DNA of 64,000 nucleotides. Source: UBA1764 sp045642565. GTDB taxonomy: Bacteria > Bacillota > Clostridia > Peptostreptococcales > Anaerovoracaceae. Positions 51,300 to 59,889 of the stretch are shown here, in pieces. The notes beneath the pieces were generated by a model, which ran no database searches, had not been told where the DNA came from, and saw nothing but the letters and a program-made list of their open reading frames with translations. How positions within the stretch are numbered: position 1 is the first letter of the stretch; each line of letters begins with the position of its first letter. The stretch is taken from positions 156,973-220,972 of the forward strand of contig JAZUJE010000002.1 of the NCBI GenBank assembly GCA_045642565.1, read 5' to 3'. Position numbers and translations under genes: made by a program.

Positions 51300-53015
51300 A
51301 TGGGAAATAGTAATCTTCTGGTTTATATAAACAAATTTTTTAATGAGCTTGAAATGTATGAGGATTCTTATCGCAAGCATAATTATAAAGCTTATCTTAA
51401 AATTTGTGTGCAAAACTTTTTAGCAAACGAAAACAGGGATACTGCTTTTGAGGTGTACAAAGCTTTTTTTGATAGCTATCGAATTGATATGCCAGGTGAA
51501 ACAAATCCTTTTACCGATATCATTTTGATTTTAGAAGAATACGAGAAAACAGCAGCAAGTTTAATAGACAGTCAACGGGACCATTTTGTCCATGCTGTTA
51601 ATGTTTTTTTGACAGGTTTGTGCATTTATATACAAAATAGTAATTATCGCAACGCTTTTGATAGTGCAATATATAAAAGCCCTTATAAAGATTATTACAA
51701 AACTAAAAATGAAGAGTTCTTTTATCGCTGGGGAATAGCATCCCTTCTTCATGATATAGGTTATCCTATTGAAATTGTGGGAAATCAGATTAATAGATTT
51801 CTTAGAATTATCAGCGATGCCGATGGGGAAGACATCCGTACAAGAGCTATTATTTCTTATGATAATTTTGAAGAGCTTAATAGTGTTAAACAAATAAAAG
51901 ATATTAATAGCTTTGCACAGGATTTTGTTAGCGCTTATCCCGAAGCAAAAGAGATTGATATAAGAAAACCGATTGATTTAATGGCTTTAAGAATTCACGA
52001 AAGCCTTGGAACAGAATTACAAAAAACCAAAACCGATTTAGACAAATTTATAGAGACTATGGGAAAATCCGGATTTATAGATCATGGTTTTTTCAGTTCA
52101 ATAATAGTTCTAAAATGGTACGGCTCTTTAATTCAACTGCAAAACTTTAATTCAAATTATTTCTTCTGGCCGGTACTTGATAGTGCAACTGCAATTTTGC
52201 TTCATAATTACTTTAAAAATGTAATAAGAAAAGGTGATTATGCACATGCACCTATGAAACCTGAAGAAAACCCAATTGCTTTTTTATTAATTCTTTGCGA
52301 TGAAGTGCAGGAATGGAACAGACCGGCACGTGGCATTAAAACAAGAGAGAAAGTTCTTGCAGATTCTGTTAATTTTAGCGTAAACGATGAGTATTTAGCA
52401 GTAAGCTATATTAGCAATTCTCAAATGGAGTCGAATTTTTCACAAGAAAGAAAAGATACATTTTATAATCTTCTTGATATAAATGCTCTTTTCAAAAAAG
52501 GTGTGACAATAGATAATATTGCAATAACGAGCTTTTCTAAGATAAAGTCCTCTTACAAAAGACCTTTAATGGAAAGCGTAGAACGTTTAGCAATAGCGAT
52601 TCATATGAAGTATAATGAAAAGAGACTTAAAGATTTTCCTAACGAAAGTCTTATGTATCCGGAGTTTTCAAAACTGCCCGATGACATAAAGTATAGTAAT
52701 ATGAGACAGGCTATAGGAATTTATGATAAGCTTGAAAGTATAGGATGTTCTTTGTTTCCAAAAGGCGGAGAAGAATACAAGCTTAGTGAAGATGATATAG
52801 AATTTCTTGCCGAAAAAGAGCATGAAGAATGGGTAGAAGAAAGAATTTCTTTGGGATGGACCCTCGGAGAAAGAAATGTTGAAATGAAGACAACACCATA
52901 TCTTGTTCCTTATTTGGAGTTACCAGAGGAAATTAAAGATTATGATAGAGATGTAATTAGAAATATTCCGACCTATGCAGAAATGCTCGGGTTGGAAATT
53001 CGAAGGAGTATATAG
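51300..53015 (+). CDS. HD-domain phosphohydrolase with C-terminal RyR domain
   Basis: 571 residues, no membrane segment. HD-type metal residues are visible: H95/H98 (QRDHFVHAV), H151-D152 (LLHDIGYP), H262 (IDHGFF), H302 and D334 (LCDEVQEW). The C-terminal ~70 residues (KEHEEWVEERISLGWTLGER, LVPYLELP, YDRDVIRNIP) form a RyR-type domain, a module found in bacterial nucleotide-signalling systems. It could hydrolyse a nucleotide signal and limit the response, or make one inactive. Fourth of the five cassette genes. Confidence 0.8.
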   Translation: MGNSNLLVYINKFFNELEMYEDSYRKHNYKAYLKICVQNFLANENRDTAFEVYKAFFDSYRIDMPGETNPFTDIILILEEYEKTAASLIDSQRDHFVHAVNVFLTGLCIYIQNSNYRNAFDSAIYKSPYKDYYKTKNEEFFYRWGIASLLHDIGYPIEIVGNQINRFLRIISDADGEDIRTRAIISYDNFEELNSVKQIKDINSFAQDFVSAYPEAKEIDIRKPIDLMALRIHESLGTELQKTKTDLDKFIETMGKSGFIDHGFFSSIIVLKWYGSLIQLQNFNSNYFFWPVLDSATAILLHNYFKNVIRKGDYAHAPMKPEENPIAFLLILCDEVQEWNRPARGIKTREKVLADSVNFSVNDEYLAVSYISNSQMESNFSQERKDTFYNLLDINALFKKGVTIDNIAITSFSKIKSSYKRPLMESVERLAIAIHMKYNEKRLKDFPNESLMYPEFSKLPDDIKYSNMRQAIGIYDKLESIGCSLFPKGGEEYKLSEDDIEFLAEKEHEEWVEERISLGWTLGERNVEMKTTPYLVPYLELPEEIKDYDRDVIRNIPTYAEMLGLEIRRSI

Positions 53016-53018
53016 TAA

Positions 53019-53474
53019 ATGAACAACAGATATTTTGATCATAAAATGCATGCTACTCAATCGGCAAGAAAATTGCTTATGGGTTTAAGCGATAAAAAAG
53101 GACATACTGCGGATGAACTTACAGAAAAAATTTTTGTAGGTGTTATAAATCTATCAACTCAGAAGATTAATAAGCCGGAACTTTCAGAGGCTTTGTTTGA
53201 TGCAACGAATACAAGAAACAGAAACGTATCAACAGAAGAATTTGATGAATGTGTAAATTTATTAGCAGAAGCTTTTAAGGCTGGTAATCGCAACGATTAT
53301 CAATTCTTCTGGAACATGACAAAAGAAGCAATGTATTGTGTTGAAGCTGAGTTGGAAGAAAGTTTAGGTTTTAAGATAGAAGCATCAACAATAGCTTATC
53401 ATATCTCAAATGCTGCTAAAGAGGCTGTTGGAGCAACAGGTCTTAAATATGCAAGCGATCAGTTAGTATTTTAA
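53019..53474 (+). CDS. Small cytosolic protein of unknown function, last cassette gene
   Basis: 151 residues, mostly helical by appearance, no signal or membrane segment and no motif I recognise. It begins 3 bp after the HD-RyR stop and ends 9 bp before aroF, so it must be co-transcribed with both. It could be an adaptor for the HD-RyR protein, but only context supports that. Confidence 0.75.
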   Translation: MNNRYFDHKMHATQSARKLLMGLSDKKGHTADELTEKIFVGVINLSTQKINKPELSEALFDATNTRNRNVSTEEFDECVNLLAEAFKAGNRNDYQFFWNMTKEAMYCVEAELEESLGFKIEASTIAYHISNAAKEAVGATGLKYASDQLVF

Positions 53475-53483
53475 TTTAGTAAG

Positions 53484-54185
53484 ATGAAGTATTTAATTGC
53501 GGGCCCATGTGCCATTGAATCAGAAAAACAAATTAACGAAATAGCTTCTTTGGTAAAAGCAAGTGGTGCAAACATTTTGCGAGGGGGAGCTTTTAAACCA
53601 AGAACATCTCCATATACTTTCCAGGGTTTAGGTGAAGAAGCTCTTAAATATTTATCCGAAGCTGCGAAAGCGAACGGCATGCAATCTGTTTCAGAAATTG
53701 TTGATGCAAGCCAGCTTTCACTTTTTAAGGATATAGATATTTTGCAGGTTGGATCTCGCAATATGCAAAATTTTAATTTACTTAAAGCGTTAGGAAAACA
53801 AGATAAGCCGGTAATTTTAAAAAGAGGTTTTGCAAACACTGTTAACGAATGGCTTTTTGCTGCCGAATATATTATTAGTGGTGGAAACAAAAATGTAATT
53901 CTTTGTGAGCGCGGAATAAGAACTTTTGAAGACAGTACAAGATTTACTTTAGATATTTCCGCAATTCCTGTTGTAAAATCAAAATCAAATCTTGATATAA
54001 TTGTTGACCCATGTCATGCATCCGGGAACTGGGAATATGTAATTCCTCTTTCTAAAGCAGCAATTGCTGCCGGAGCAGACGGTCTTATGATAGAAGTTCA
54101 CCAAGATCCGGATCATGCACTTTCAGACGGGGCACAAAGTTTAACTCCGGCAAACTTTGAAAAATTAGCAAAGGAGATTTTCTAA
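53484..54185 (+). CDS. aroF: DAHP synthase, short AroF type without regulatory domain
   Basis: First shikimate step (PEP + erythrose-4-phosphate). 233 residues of the type I-beta/KDOPS-like family: AGPCAIES, LRGGAFKPRTSPYTFQG, QVGSRNMQN, LKRGF, DPCHASG and IEVHQDP. It lacks the N-terminal ferredoxin-like regulatory domain present in longer homologues. The chorismate mutase gene starts on its last base (TAATG), suggesting the two act together, as in fused forms in other bacteria. Confidence 0.93.
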   Translation: MKYLIAGPCAIESEKQINEIASLVKASGANILRGGAFKPRTSPYTFQGLGEEALKYLSEAAKANGMQSVSEIVDASQLSLFKDIDILQVGSRNMQNFNLLKALGKQDKPVILKRGFANTVNEWLFAAEYIISGGNKNVILCERGIRTFEDSTRFTLDISAIPVVKSKSNLDIIVDPCHASGNWEYVIPLSKAAIAAGADGLMIEVHQDPDHALSDGAQSLTPANFEKLAKEIF

Positions 54186-54433
54186 TGAAGCTTGAACGTG
54201 CAAGACGCCAAATTGATAGAATAGATGAAAGACTCGCAGAACTTTTTATGCAAAGGCAAAAACTTTCAGGAGAAATTGCAAAGATAAAAAAGGAAGAGGC
54301 TCTTCCGACTCAAGATCTTGCAAGAGAAGAAGAGGTTTTGAAGCGTGCCGAAAAGCGCTGCGGAATATACGGTCGCGAACTTTTTCAAAAAATAATGGAT
54401 TTATCAAAGAAAGAGCAGGCCAAATATAAATAG
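54185..54433 (+). CDS. Chorismate mutase, AroQ class
   Basis: 82 residues, all-helical: RRQIDRIDERLAELFMQRQKLSGEIAKIKK at the N-terminus carries the conserved Arg/Asp/Arg and Lys of monofunctional AroQ mutases. Converts chorismate to prephenate. Coupled to aroF and followed by a terminator, so it ends the aro transcript. Confidence 0.88.
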   Translation: MKLERARRQIDRIDERLAELFMQRQKLSGEIAKIKKEEALPTQDLAREEEVLKRAEKRCGIYGRELFQKIMDLSKKEQAKYK

Positions 54434-54445
54434 ATGAAAGAGAAG

Positions 54446-54470
54446 CGAGCTAAAATATAGCTCGTTTTTA
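54446..54470 (+). terminator. Intrinsic terminator of the gyrB-aro transcript
   Basis: Stem CGAGCTA/TAGCTCG (54446-54464, 5-nt loop) followed by T5, 12 bp after the chorismate mutase stop. It is the first strong terminator I see on the plus strand after gyrB. Confidence 0.87.
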
Positions 54471-54481
54471 TTGCCAGCGTA

Positions 54482-54510
54482 TTGACAAATTATTCCAATA
54501 TATGTATAAT
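54482..54510 (+). promoter_or_regulatory. Promoter of the stand-alone ssb gene
   Basis: Perfect consensus TTGACA (54482-54487), 17 bp, TATAAT (54505-54510), followed by an AAAAGGAGG ribosome site before the ATG at 54537. Confidence 0.9.
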
Positions 54511-54536
54511 ATTTCCAATTCAAAAGGAGGTATTAT

Positions 54537-54926
54537 ATGAATTCAGTACATTTAATCGGTCGTCTTACAAGAGATCCAGAACTTCAATATGGTGGAAGCA
54601 ACAAGACTCCATATTGCAATTTTACCCTTGCTGTAGATAGGGGCAAAAACAAAAACGGAGAGAGCTCCGGCGCTGATTTTCCAAGGGTTACAGCCTTCGG
54701 TAAGACAGCAGAAAACATGGCAAAGTATGTCGAAAAAGGTAATTTAATTTGTGTGGATGCCAGTGTGCATACTGATGTGTATGAGAAGGATGGTCAAAAG
54801 AGATATCAAACAGAGCTTTTAGCCAATAGAGTCCAGTTTTTACAATGGAAGAAAAATGACGATAAAGAAGTCGAAGAAATTCCAAAAACACTGACAGAAT
54901 TCACTACTGAAGATTTGCCGTTTTAG
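54537..54926 (+). CDS. Single-stranded DNA-binding protein, second copy
   Basis: 129 residues: OB fold (MNSVHLIGRLTRDPELQYGG) and a C-terminal acidic tip ending EDLPF that contacts repair partners. It is monocistronic with a consensus promoter, unlike the ssb within rpsF-rpsR at 62.9 kb. It is shorter and lacks the Gly/Pro linker, so it may serve a special role such as competence or recombination, though nothing nearby proves this. Confidence 0.9.
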   Translation: MNSVHLIGRLTRDPELQYGGSNKTPYCNFTLAVDRGKNKNGESSGADFPRVTAFGKTAENMAKYVEKGNLICVDASVHTDVYEKDGQKRYQTELLANRVQFLQWKKNDDKEVEEIPKTLTEFTTEDLPF

Positions 54927-54931
54927 CCTAA

Positions 54932-55001
54932 AACACTTGCAATTTCAAGCTTTTTTCCTTAAAATTAAGATAATTGGCGGTTTGTTTCTATTTTAACAAA
55001 C
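54932..55001 (+). promoter_or_regulatory. Promoter and inverted repeat before the peptide ABC operon
   Basis: TTGCAA (54943-54948), 17 bp, TAAAAT. Downstream, GTTTGTT (54980-54986) and AACAAAC (54995-55001) form an inverted repeat with an 8-nt gap, a possible repressor site or leader hairpin, ~20 bp before the ATG. Confidence 0.45.
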
Positions 55002-55026
55002 GAAACACTTTAAGGAGAAAAATGTT

Positions 55027-56532
55027 ATGAAAAAGTTTGTCGCATCCCTGCTTCTTATTGCAATGATTTTTGCAACGGCAGCCTGCGGAAACACAAATTC
55101 ACAAACAAGTCGAGGGAACGAGATAATAGTTGGGTTAGCTCAAGATTTAGGAGACAGCCTTGATCCTTATCAAATGTCTTCCGCCGGAACAAGGGAAATC
55201 TTAACTAATGTTTATGAAGGTTTATATAAGCCAAATTCAAACGGAGAGTATGTTCCGGCTATAGCAGATAGCTATGAGCTTTCAGAAGATGGTTTGCTTT
55301 ATACTTTTACATTAAAGCAAAATGTTGTCTTTCATAATGGCAAGTCGTTAACAAACGAAGATATTGAATATTCGTTTGAAACTTGCAGAGAAACAACTCT
55401 TGATACCAGTCTTCCAAACTTTTTTGACAAAGCAACAATCAATGTAAACGGAAAAGGCCAAGTTGAAGTAAAACTGTCAGAACCAATGAACGATGTAATA
55501 GCATTTATTTCACTGGTATATATTATTCCTGCCGATTATCACAATCAATTAACAGCTCCGGTAGGAACAGGTCCGTTTAAATTTGTGAGCAGAAGTGTTC
55601 AAGAGAATGTTGTTTTAGAAAGATTCGATGATTACTATGGCGAAAAAGCCAAGCTTGATAAAGTAACTTGTAAGATTTATGAAGATACAACAGCAATGAT
55701 TACTGCTCTTAACGCAGGAGCGATAGATTTTGCTGCGCATCTTACATTAGACCAGATAGCAGGGCTTGGTTCTAACTTTAATATATTAGAAGGAACGATG
55801 AATCTTGTTCAGGCTCTTTATCTGAATAATGCGAGAGCGCCTTTTGATAATTTAAAAGTTCGTCAAGCTTTATGTTATGCAATAGATAAAGATGCAATAA
55901 TTAATATTACAGCAGAAGGTCACGGAACAAAACTTGGCACATCTATTTATCCATCATTCAAAAAGTATTTTGATGAAAGTCTGATTGATTTTTATCCATA
56001 CTCTCCACAGGTAGCAAAGCAAATGCTTGCCGAAGCTGGATATCCAAATGGTTTTGATATGGAAATAGTTGTTCCTTCCAATTACACTCCGCATGTAAAT
56101 GTTGCATCTGTAATAGTAGAGCAGTTAAAAGCTGTAGGTATTAATGCAAGTTTAAAAACTGTTGAATGGAATACATGGCTTACAGATGTATATCAAGGCA
56201 GAGACTTTGATGCAACTGTTTCCGGTTTTGATGCCGCTACATTAACGGCTAATGCGCTTCTTGAGAGATGGCAAACCGGACACAAGAAAAACATGATAAG
56301 TTTTTCTGATGAGATGTATGATAGTCTGATGTCAATGGCAAATTCATCAAATGATGAAGCTGAAAGAACAGGATATTTTATGGCTGCCGCAGAAGAATTA
56401 ACAAGGCAGGCTGCTAATGTGTATATTCAAGATCTTGCAGATTTTACAGCAATAAATAAGAATCTTGCAGGCTTTGAATTTTATCCTATTTATAAGCTTG
56501 ATTTCTCAACGATTTACTACGCAGAAAAATGA
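55027..56532 (+). CDS. Dpp/Opp-type substrate-binding lipoprotein
   Basis: 501 residues with a lipoprotein signal (lipidated Cys20 in ATAAC). SBP family 5 features: LDPYQMSSAGTREILTNVYEGLY, VFHNGKSLTNEDIEYSFE and KVRQALCYAIDKDAI. It delivers peptides, or possibly nickel or another solute, to the permeases encoded next. A nickel role is not excluded because a nickel-type LarA lies 5 kb away. Heads a five-gene operon. Confidence 0.9.
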   Translation: MKKFVASLLLIAMIFATAACGNTNSQTSRGNEIIVGLAQDLGDSLDPYQMSSAGTREILTNVYEGLYKPNSNGEYVPAIADSYELSEDGLLYTFTLKQNVVFHNGKSLTNEDIEYSFETCRETTLDTSLPNFFDKATINVNGKGQVEVKLSEPMNDVIAFISLVYIIPADYHNQLTAPVGTGPFKFVSRSVQENVVLERFDDYYGEKAKLDKVTCKIYEDTTAMITALNAGAIDFAAHLTLDQIAGLGSNFNILEGTMNLVQALYLNNARAPFDNLKVRQALCYAIDKDAIINITAEGHGTKLGTSIYPSFKKYFDESLIDFYPYSPQVAKQMLAEAGYPNGFDMEIVVPSNYTPHVNVASVIVEQLKAVGINASLKTVEWNTWLTDVYQGRDFDATVSGFDAATLTANALLERWQTGHKKNMISFSDEMYDSLMSMANSSNDEAERTGYFMAAAEELTRQAANVYIQDLADFTAINKNLAGFEFYPIYKLDFSTIYYAEK

Positions 56533-57467
56533 AGTATTTCCTTAAAAAATTAGGAACACTGATTATCACTCTGCTGGTAATCTCGTTCTTAGCATTTATA
56601 GCATTTCAGTTGATTGGAAATCCAGTTGCATCTATGCTTGGAACAAATGCTACACCGGAAGCTGTCGAAGCACTAAAACATGAATTAGGTTTCGACAGAC
56701 CTGTTGTTGTACGCTATTTTGAGTGGTTAGTTAATTTTGTAAAAGGCGATTTCGGCATTTCTTATAGCTACAATCTTCCTGTAACAGCTATGGTGGCTCC
56801 AAAACTCGGCACCACTGTTTTTCTTACTATAATTGCTTTTGCGCTTACAGTAATTATCTCAATTCCTTTAGGCCTTCTTGCAGCAATTAAAGAGAATGGA
56901 TTTTTAGATAGAGCTCTTTTAGTTATTGATCAAATAGTTATGTCTATCCCGCCATTCTTTATAGGAATTTTATTAACATGCATTTTCGGATTAGTCCTGC
57001 GCGTATTTACGCCAGGACTATTCGTGTCTTTTGAAGAAAACCCTATGGGTTTTCTTAGTTATATGATTTTCCCTGCTTTATCAATTGCTATTCCAAGAAT
57101 TGCAATGACAATTAAGATGTTTAGATCTGCAATTTTATCAGAAATGAAAAACGATTATATCAGAACATCTTTTTCCAGAGGCGCAAACAGGAAAAGAGCA
57201 TTAAAAGAACATGCTCTTCGCAATGCGATTATTCCGGTTATATCTTTTCTTGCAGTTTCCCTTTCAGAGATGCTTGCAGGTTGTATTGTTGTAGAGCAAA
57301 TTTTCTCTGTTCCGGGCATAGGAAGACTGTTAGTTTCATCAATAGGAACCCGCGATTTTACAGTTGTTCTTGCAATAGTCATGATACTTGCAAGCTGGGT
57401 TGTAATTGTAAACTTTATTGCTGATATTATTTATCAGCTTTTGGATCCGAGAATCAGAATAAATTAG
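56529..57467 (+). CDS. Dpp/Opp-type permease, DppB class
   Basis: 312 residues, six membrane helices, with the FARIM-like start and the EAA loop around TSFSRGANRKRALKEHALRN. Overlaps the binding-protein gene by 4 bp (ATGA). Confidence 0.92.
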   Translation: MKYFLKKLGTLIITLLVISFLAFIAFQLIGNPVASMLGTNATPEAVEALKHELGFDRPVVVRYFEWLVNFVKGDFGISYSYNLPVTAMVAPKLGTTVFLTIIAFALTVIISIPLGLLAAIKENGFLDRALLVIDQIVMSIPPFFIGILLTCIFGLVLRVFTPGLFVSFEENPMGFLSYMIFPALSIAIPRIAMTIKMFRSAILSEMKNDYIRTSFSRGANRKRALKEHALRNAIIPVISFLAVSLSEMLAGCIVVEQIFSVPGIGRLLVSSIGTRDFTVVLAIVMILASWVVIVNFIADIIYQLLDPRIRIN

Positions 57468-57475
57468 TAAAACAG

Positions 57476-58300
57476 ATGAATAAAAAAAGTAATTCTAAAA
57501 ATAAAAATTGGCTTTTAATAATCGGTGGCATTATTACAGCGATGATGTTTTTAGTTGTTATAATAGGTCATTTCTATACCCCTTATGATCCTGATTTTAT
57601 GGATGGAAGTGCAAGGTTAGATCCACCGTCATGGCAGCATATCATGGGCGCAGATAATTTCGGGCGTGATATATTTTCCAGAGTAATTCAAGGCTCCGGA
57701 ACAACCTTAACAATTGCACTTCTTGTAATTGTGCTGGGTGCCAGCATAGGAATTATAATCGGTGCTATTTCAGGATACTATGGCGGATTTTTTGATAATA
57801 TCCTTATGAGGCTTTGTGATGTAATTACAGCTTTTCCGAGCATTATGCTTGCGTTGGTTATAATTGCGATTTTGTCACCTAACGAAAAAAATATCGTCAT
57901 TTGTTTGGCAATACTGTTTATTCCAAGCTTTGCCAGAATAACACGATCTGAAATGGCAAAGCAGAGAAATCAAAATTATGTGAAGCTTGCAAAGCTTATG
58001 GGTGCAAATGACGTTAGAATAATTTTTAAGCATATACTTCCTAACATGATACCTGTTTTGTTGCCGGCAATAACAATCGGATTTAATAATGCAGTTCTTG
58101 CCGAAGCGAGCATGAGTTTTCTTGGCGTTGGTGTATCACCAAACAAACCAAGCCTTGGAAGAATGCTTTCAGAATCGCAGAACTTTTTAGTTGGAGGCGC
58201 TCCATGGTATGCCATTTCGGTTGGTAGCGCTATAGTACTTTTGATTTTAGGATTATCACTGCTTGGGGAAGGGCTTCAGCAGCGTAGAAGAAATAAGTAA
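57476..58300 (+). CDS. Dpp/Opp-type permease, DppC class
   Basis: 274 residues with an N-terminal helix, the conserved GADNFGRDIFSRVIQGS and the EAA loop LAKLMGANDVRIIFKHILPN. Its stop shares a base with the next start (TAATG). Confidence 0.93.
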   Translation: MNKKSNSKNKNWLLIIGGIITAMMFLVVIIGHFYTPYDPDFMDGSARLDPPSWQHIMGADNFGRDIFSRVIQGSGTTLTIALLVIVLGASIGIIIGAISGYYGGFFDNILMRLCDVITAFPSIMLALVIIAILSPNEKNIVICLAILFIPSFARITRSEMAKQRNQNYVKLAKLMGANDVRIIFKHILPNMIPVLLPAITIGFNNAVLAEASMSFLGVGVSPNKPSLGRMLSESQNFLVGGAPWYAISVGSAIVLLILGLSLLGEGLQQRRRNK

Positions 58301-59097
58301 TGAATAAAATTCTTGAAGTTAAAAATTTAAGAATACAATTTAAGTCTCGTCCTGATAAATGGGCTGTTGATGGAGTCTCTTTTAGTATGGAAGCAGGAGA
58401 TATTTTAGGCCTTGTAGGAGAGTCAGGCTCGGGAAAAAGCGTTACCGCGATGGCAATTTCGGGGCTTCATCAAAAATCTCTTCTTGAATATGAGGGCAAC
58501 ATTTTAGTAGATGGAAAAGAAATGTTTAATACCGATCGAGAAGATATTCATGATATGCAGGGAACAGATATTGCTGTGGTTTTTCAAGAGCCAATGACTT
58601 CACTTGACCCTGTTATGAAAGTTGGTTTTCAAGTGGAAGAGGCGCTTTCGATTCATTATCCTGAAATGACTTCTGAAGAGAAAAAACAAAAAGCGCTTGA
58701 GGCGATGACACAGTCCGGGTTATTTGATGTAGAGAATATTTACGACAAATATCCACACGAACTTTCCGGAGGAATGCTTCAAAGAATTTGTATTGCGGCG
58801 GCTATCATTTCTAATCCAAAGCTTTTGATAGCGGATGAGCCGACAACAGCTCTTGATGTGACAACCCAGCAGCATATAATAGATCTTCTTAAAAAGATTA
58901 ACAAAGAAAAAGGAACATCAATTTTATTTATATCGCATAATCTTGCGGTTGTTCGTGCTCTCTGTAACAATGTAATCGTTATGCAAAACGGAAAGATTGT
59001 AGAATCGGGAGAAATCGGAACAATATATACAAATCCTAAAGATTCGTATACTCAAAAATTGCTTGCTGCGATTCCAAGTCGCGACAAAAGATATTAA
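58300..59097 (+). CDS. Dpp/Opp-type ATPase, DppD class
   Basis: 265 residues with Walker A GESGSGKS, signature LSGGMLQRICIAAAI, Walker B LLIADEPTTALD. It is shorter than many DppD proteins and lacks the C-terminal Cys-rich iron-sulfur segment often seen in that class. Coupled to the next gene by TAATG. Confidence 0.92.
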   Translation: MNKILEVKNLRIQFKSRPDKWAVDGVSFSMEAGDILGLVGESGSGKSVTAMAISGLHQKSLLEYEGNILVDGKEMFNTDREDIHDMQGTDIAVVFQEPMTSLDPVMKVGFQVEEALSIHYPEMTSEEKKQKALEAMTQSGLFDVENIYDKYPHELSGGMLQRICIAAAIISNPKLLIADEPTTALDVTTQQHIIDLLKKINKEKGTSILFISHNLAVVRALCNNVIVMQNGKIVESGEIGTIYTNPKDSYTQKLLAAIPSRDKRY

Positions 59098-59831
59098 TGG
59101 AAAAAGAATTAATTTTACAAGTTAATGATGTATGTAGTACATATAAAATGACAGGTCTTGCCGGCAGAAAGAAAACTGTAGGCGTACTTGATCATGTCAG
59201 TCTTGAAATTAGGGCAGGACAGGTTGTTGGTCTTGTAGGTGAGTCTGGCTCTGGAAAATCTACTCTTGCAAAATGTATTTTAGGCATGGCCGATTACACA
59301 GGCGAGATTAAGCATTTCAGCAGACGGCCACAGATGGTTTTCCAAGATCCGTATTCTTCACTTAATCCATCAATGACAATTCATAGAATTTTAGAAGAAC
59401 CTCTTTTGATTTATGGAAAATACAATAAAGAAGAGCGAGAAGAAAGGATAAAGAAAACTATTCTTGAAGTAGGGCTTGGCGAGGAGGTTTTAAGTTGCAA
59501 GCCAAGTCAGTTATCCGGAGGAATGCGACAGAGAGTATCAATAGCCGCAGCCTTGATAACTCGTCCGAAATTTATTATTTTAGACGAACCGGTATCAGCG
59601 TTGGATGTTACAATTCAGTCTCAGATTTTGCAGCTTTTAGCTGATTTAAGAAGAGAATTAGATTTGAGTTATCTATTTATATCTCACGATCTTAACATAG
59701 TATATCAGCTTTGCGATTATGTCCTGGTAATGAAAAACGGCCAGGTAGTCGAGCAAGGTCCTGTACAAAGATTATTTGACAATCCGCAGCACGAATACAC
59801 AAAAGAATTACTTAAGGCTGCTAATATATAA
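59097..59831 (+). CDS. Dpp/Opp-type ATPase, DppF class
   Basis: 244 residues: Walker A GESGSGKST, signature LSGGMRQRVSIAAAL, Walker B FIILDEPVSALD. Completes the transporter; a terminator follows. Confidence 0.92.
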   Translation: MEKELILQVNDVCSTYKMTGLAGRKKTVGVLDHVSLEIRAGQVVGLVGESGSGKSTLAKCILGMADYTGEIKHFSRRPQMVFQDPYSSLNPSMTIHRILEEPLLIYGKYNKEEREERIKKTILEVGLGEEVLSCKPSQLSGGMRQRVSIAAALITRPKFIILDEPVSALDVTIQSQILQLLADLRRELDLSYLFISHDLNIVYQLCDYVLVMKNGQVVEQGPVQRLFDNPQHEYTKELLKAANI

Positions 59832-59839
59832 TATAAAAC

Positions 59840-59873
59840 AAAAACTCCGGAATTTCTTCCGGAGTTTTTATAT
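59840..59873. terminator. Bidirectional terminator between the peptide ABC and malic enzyme genes
   Basis: Stem AAAACTCCGGAA/TTCCGGAGTTTT with a 4-nt loop and A/T flanks, between the converging stops at 59831 and 59890. Confidence 0.9.
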
Positions 59874-59889
59874 TCAATTAAATCTCAAA

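Noticed and set aside
47478..53474. Cassette as prophage or integrative element
   Set aside because: No integrase, phage structural gene, terminal repeat or tRNA target is visible; base composition looks like the surroundings by eye.
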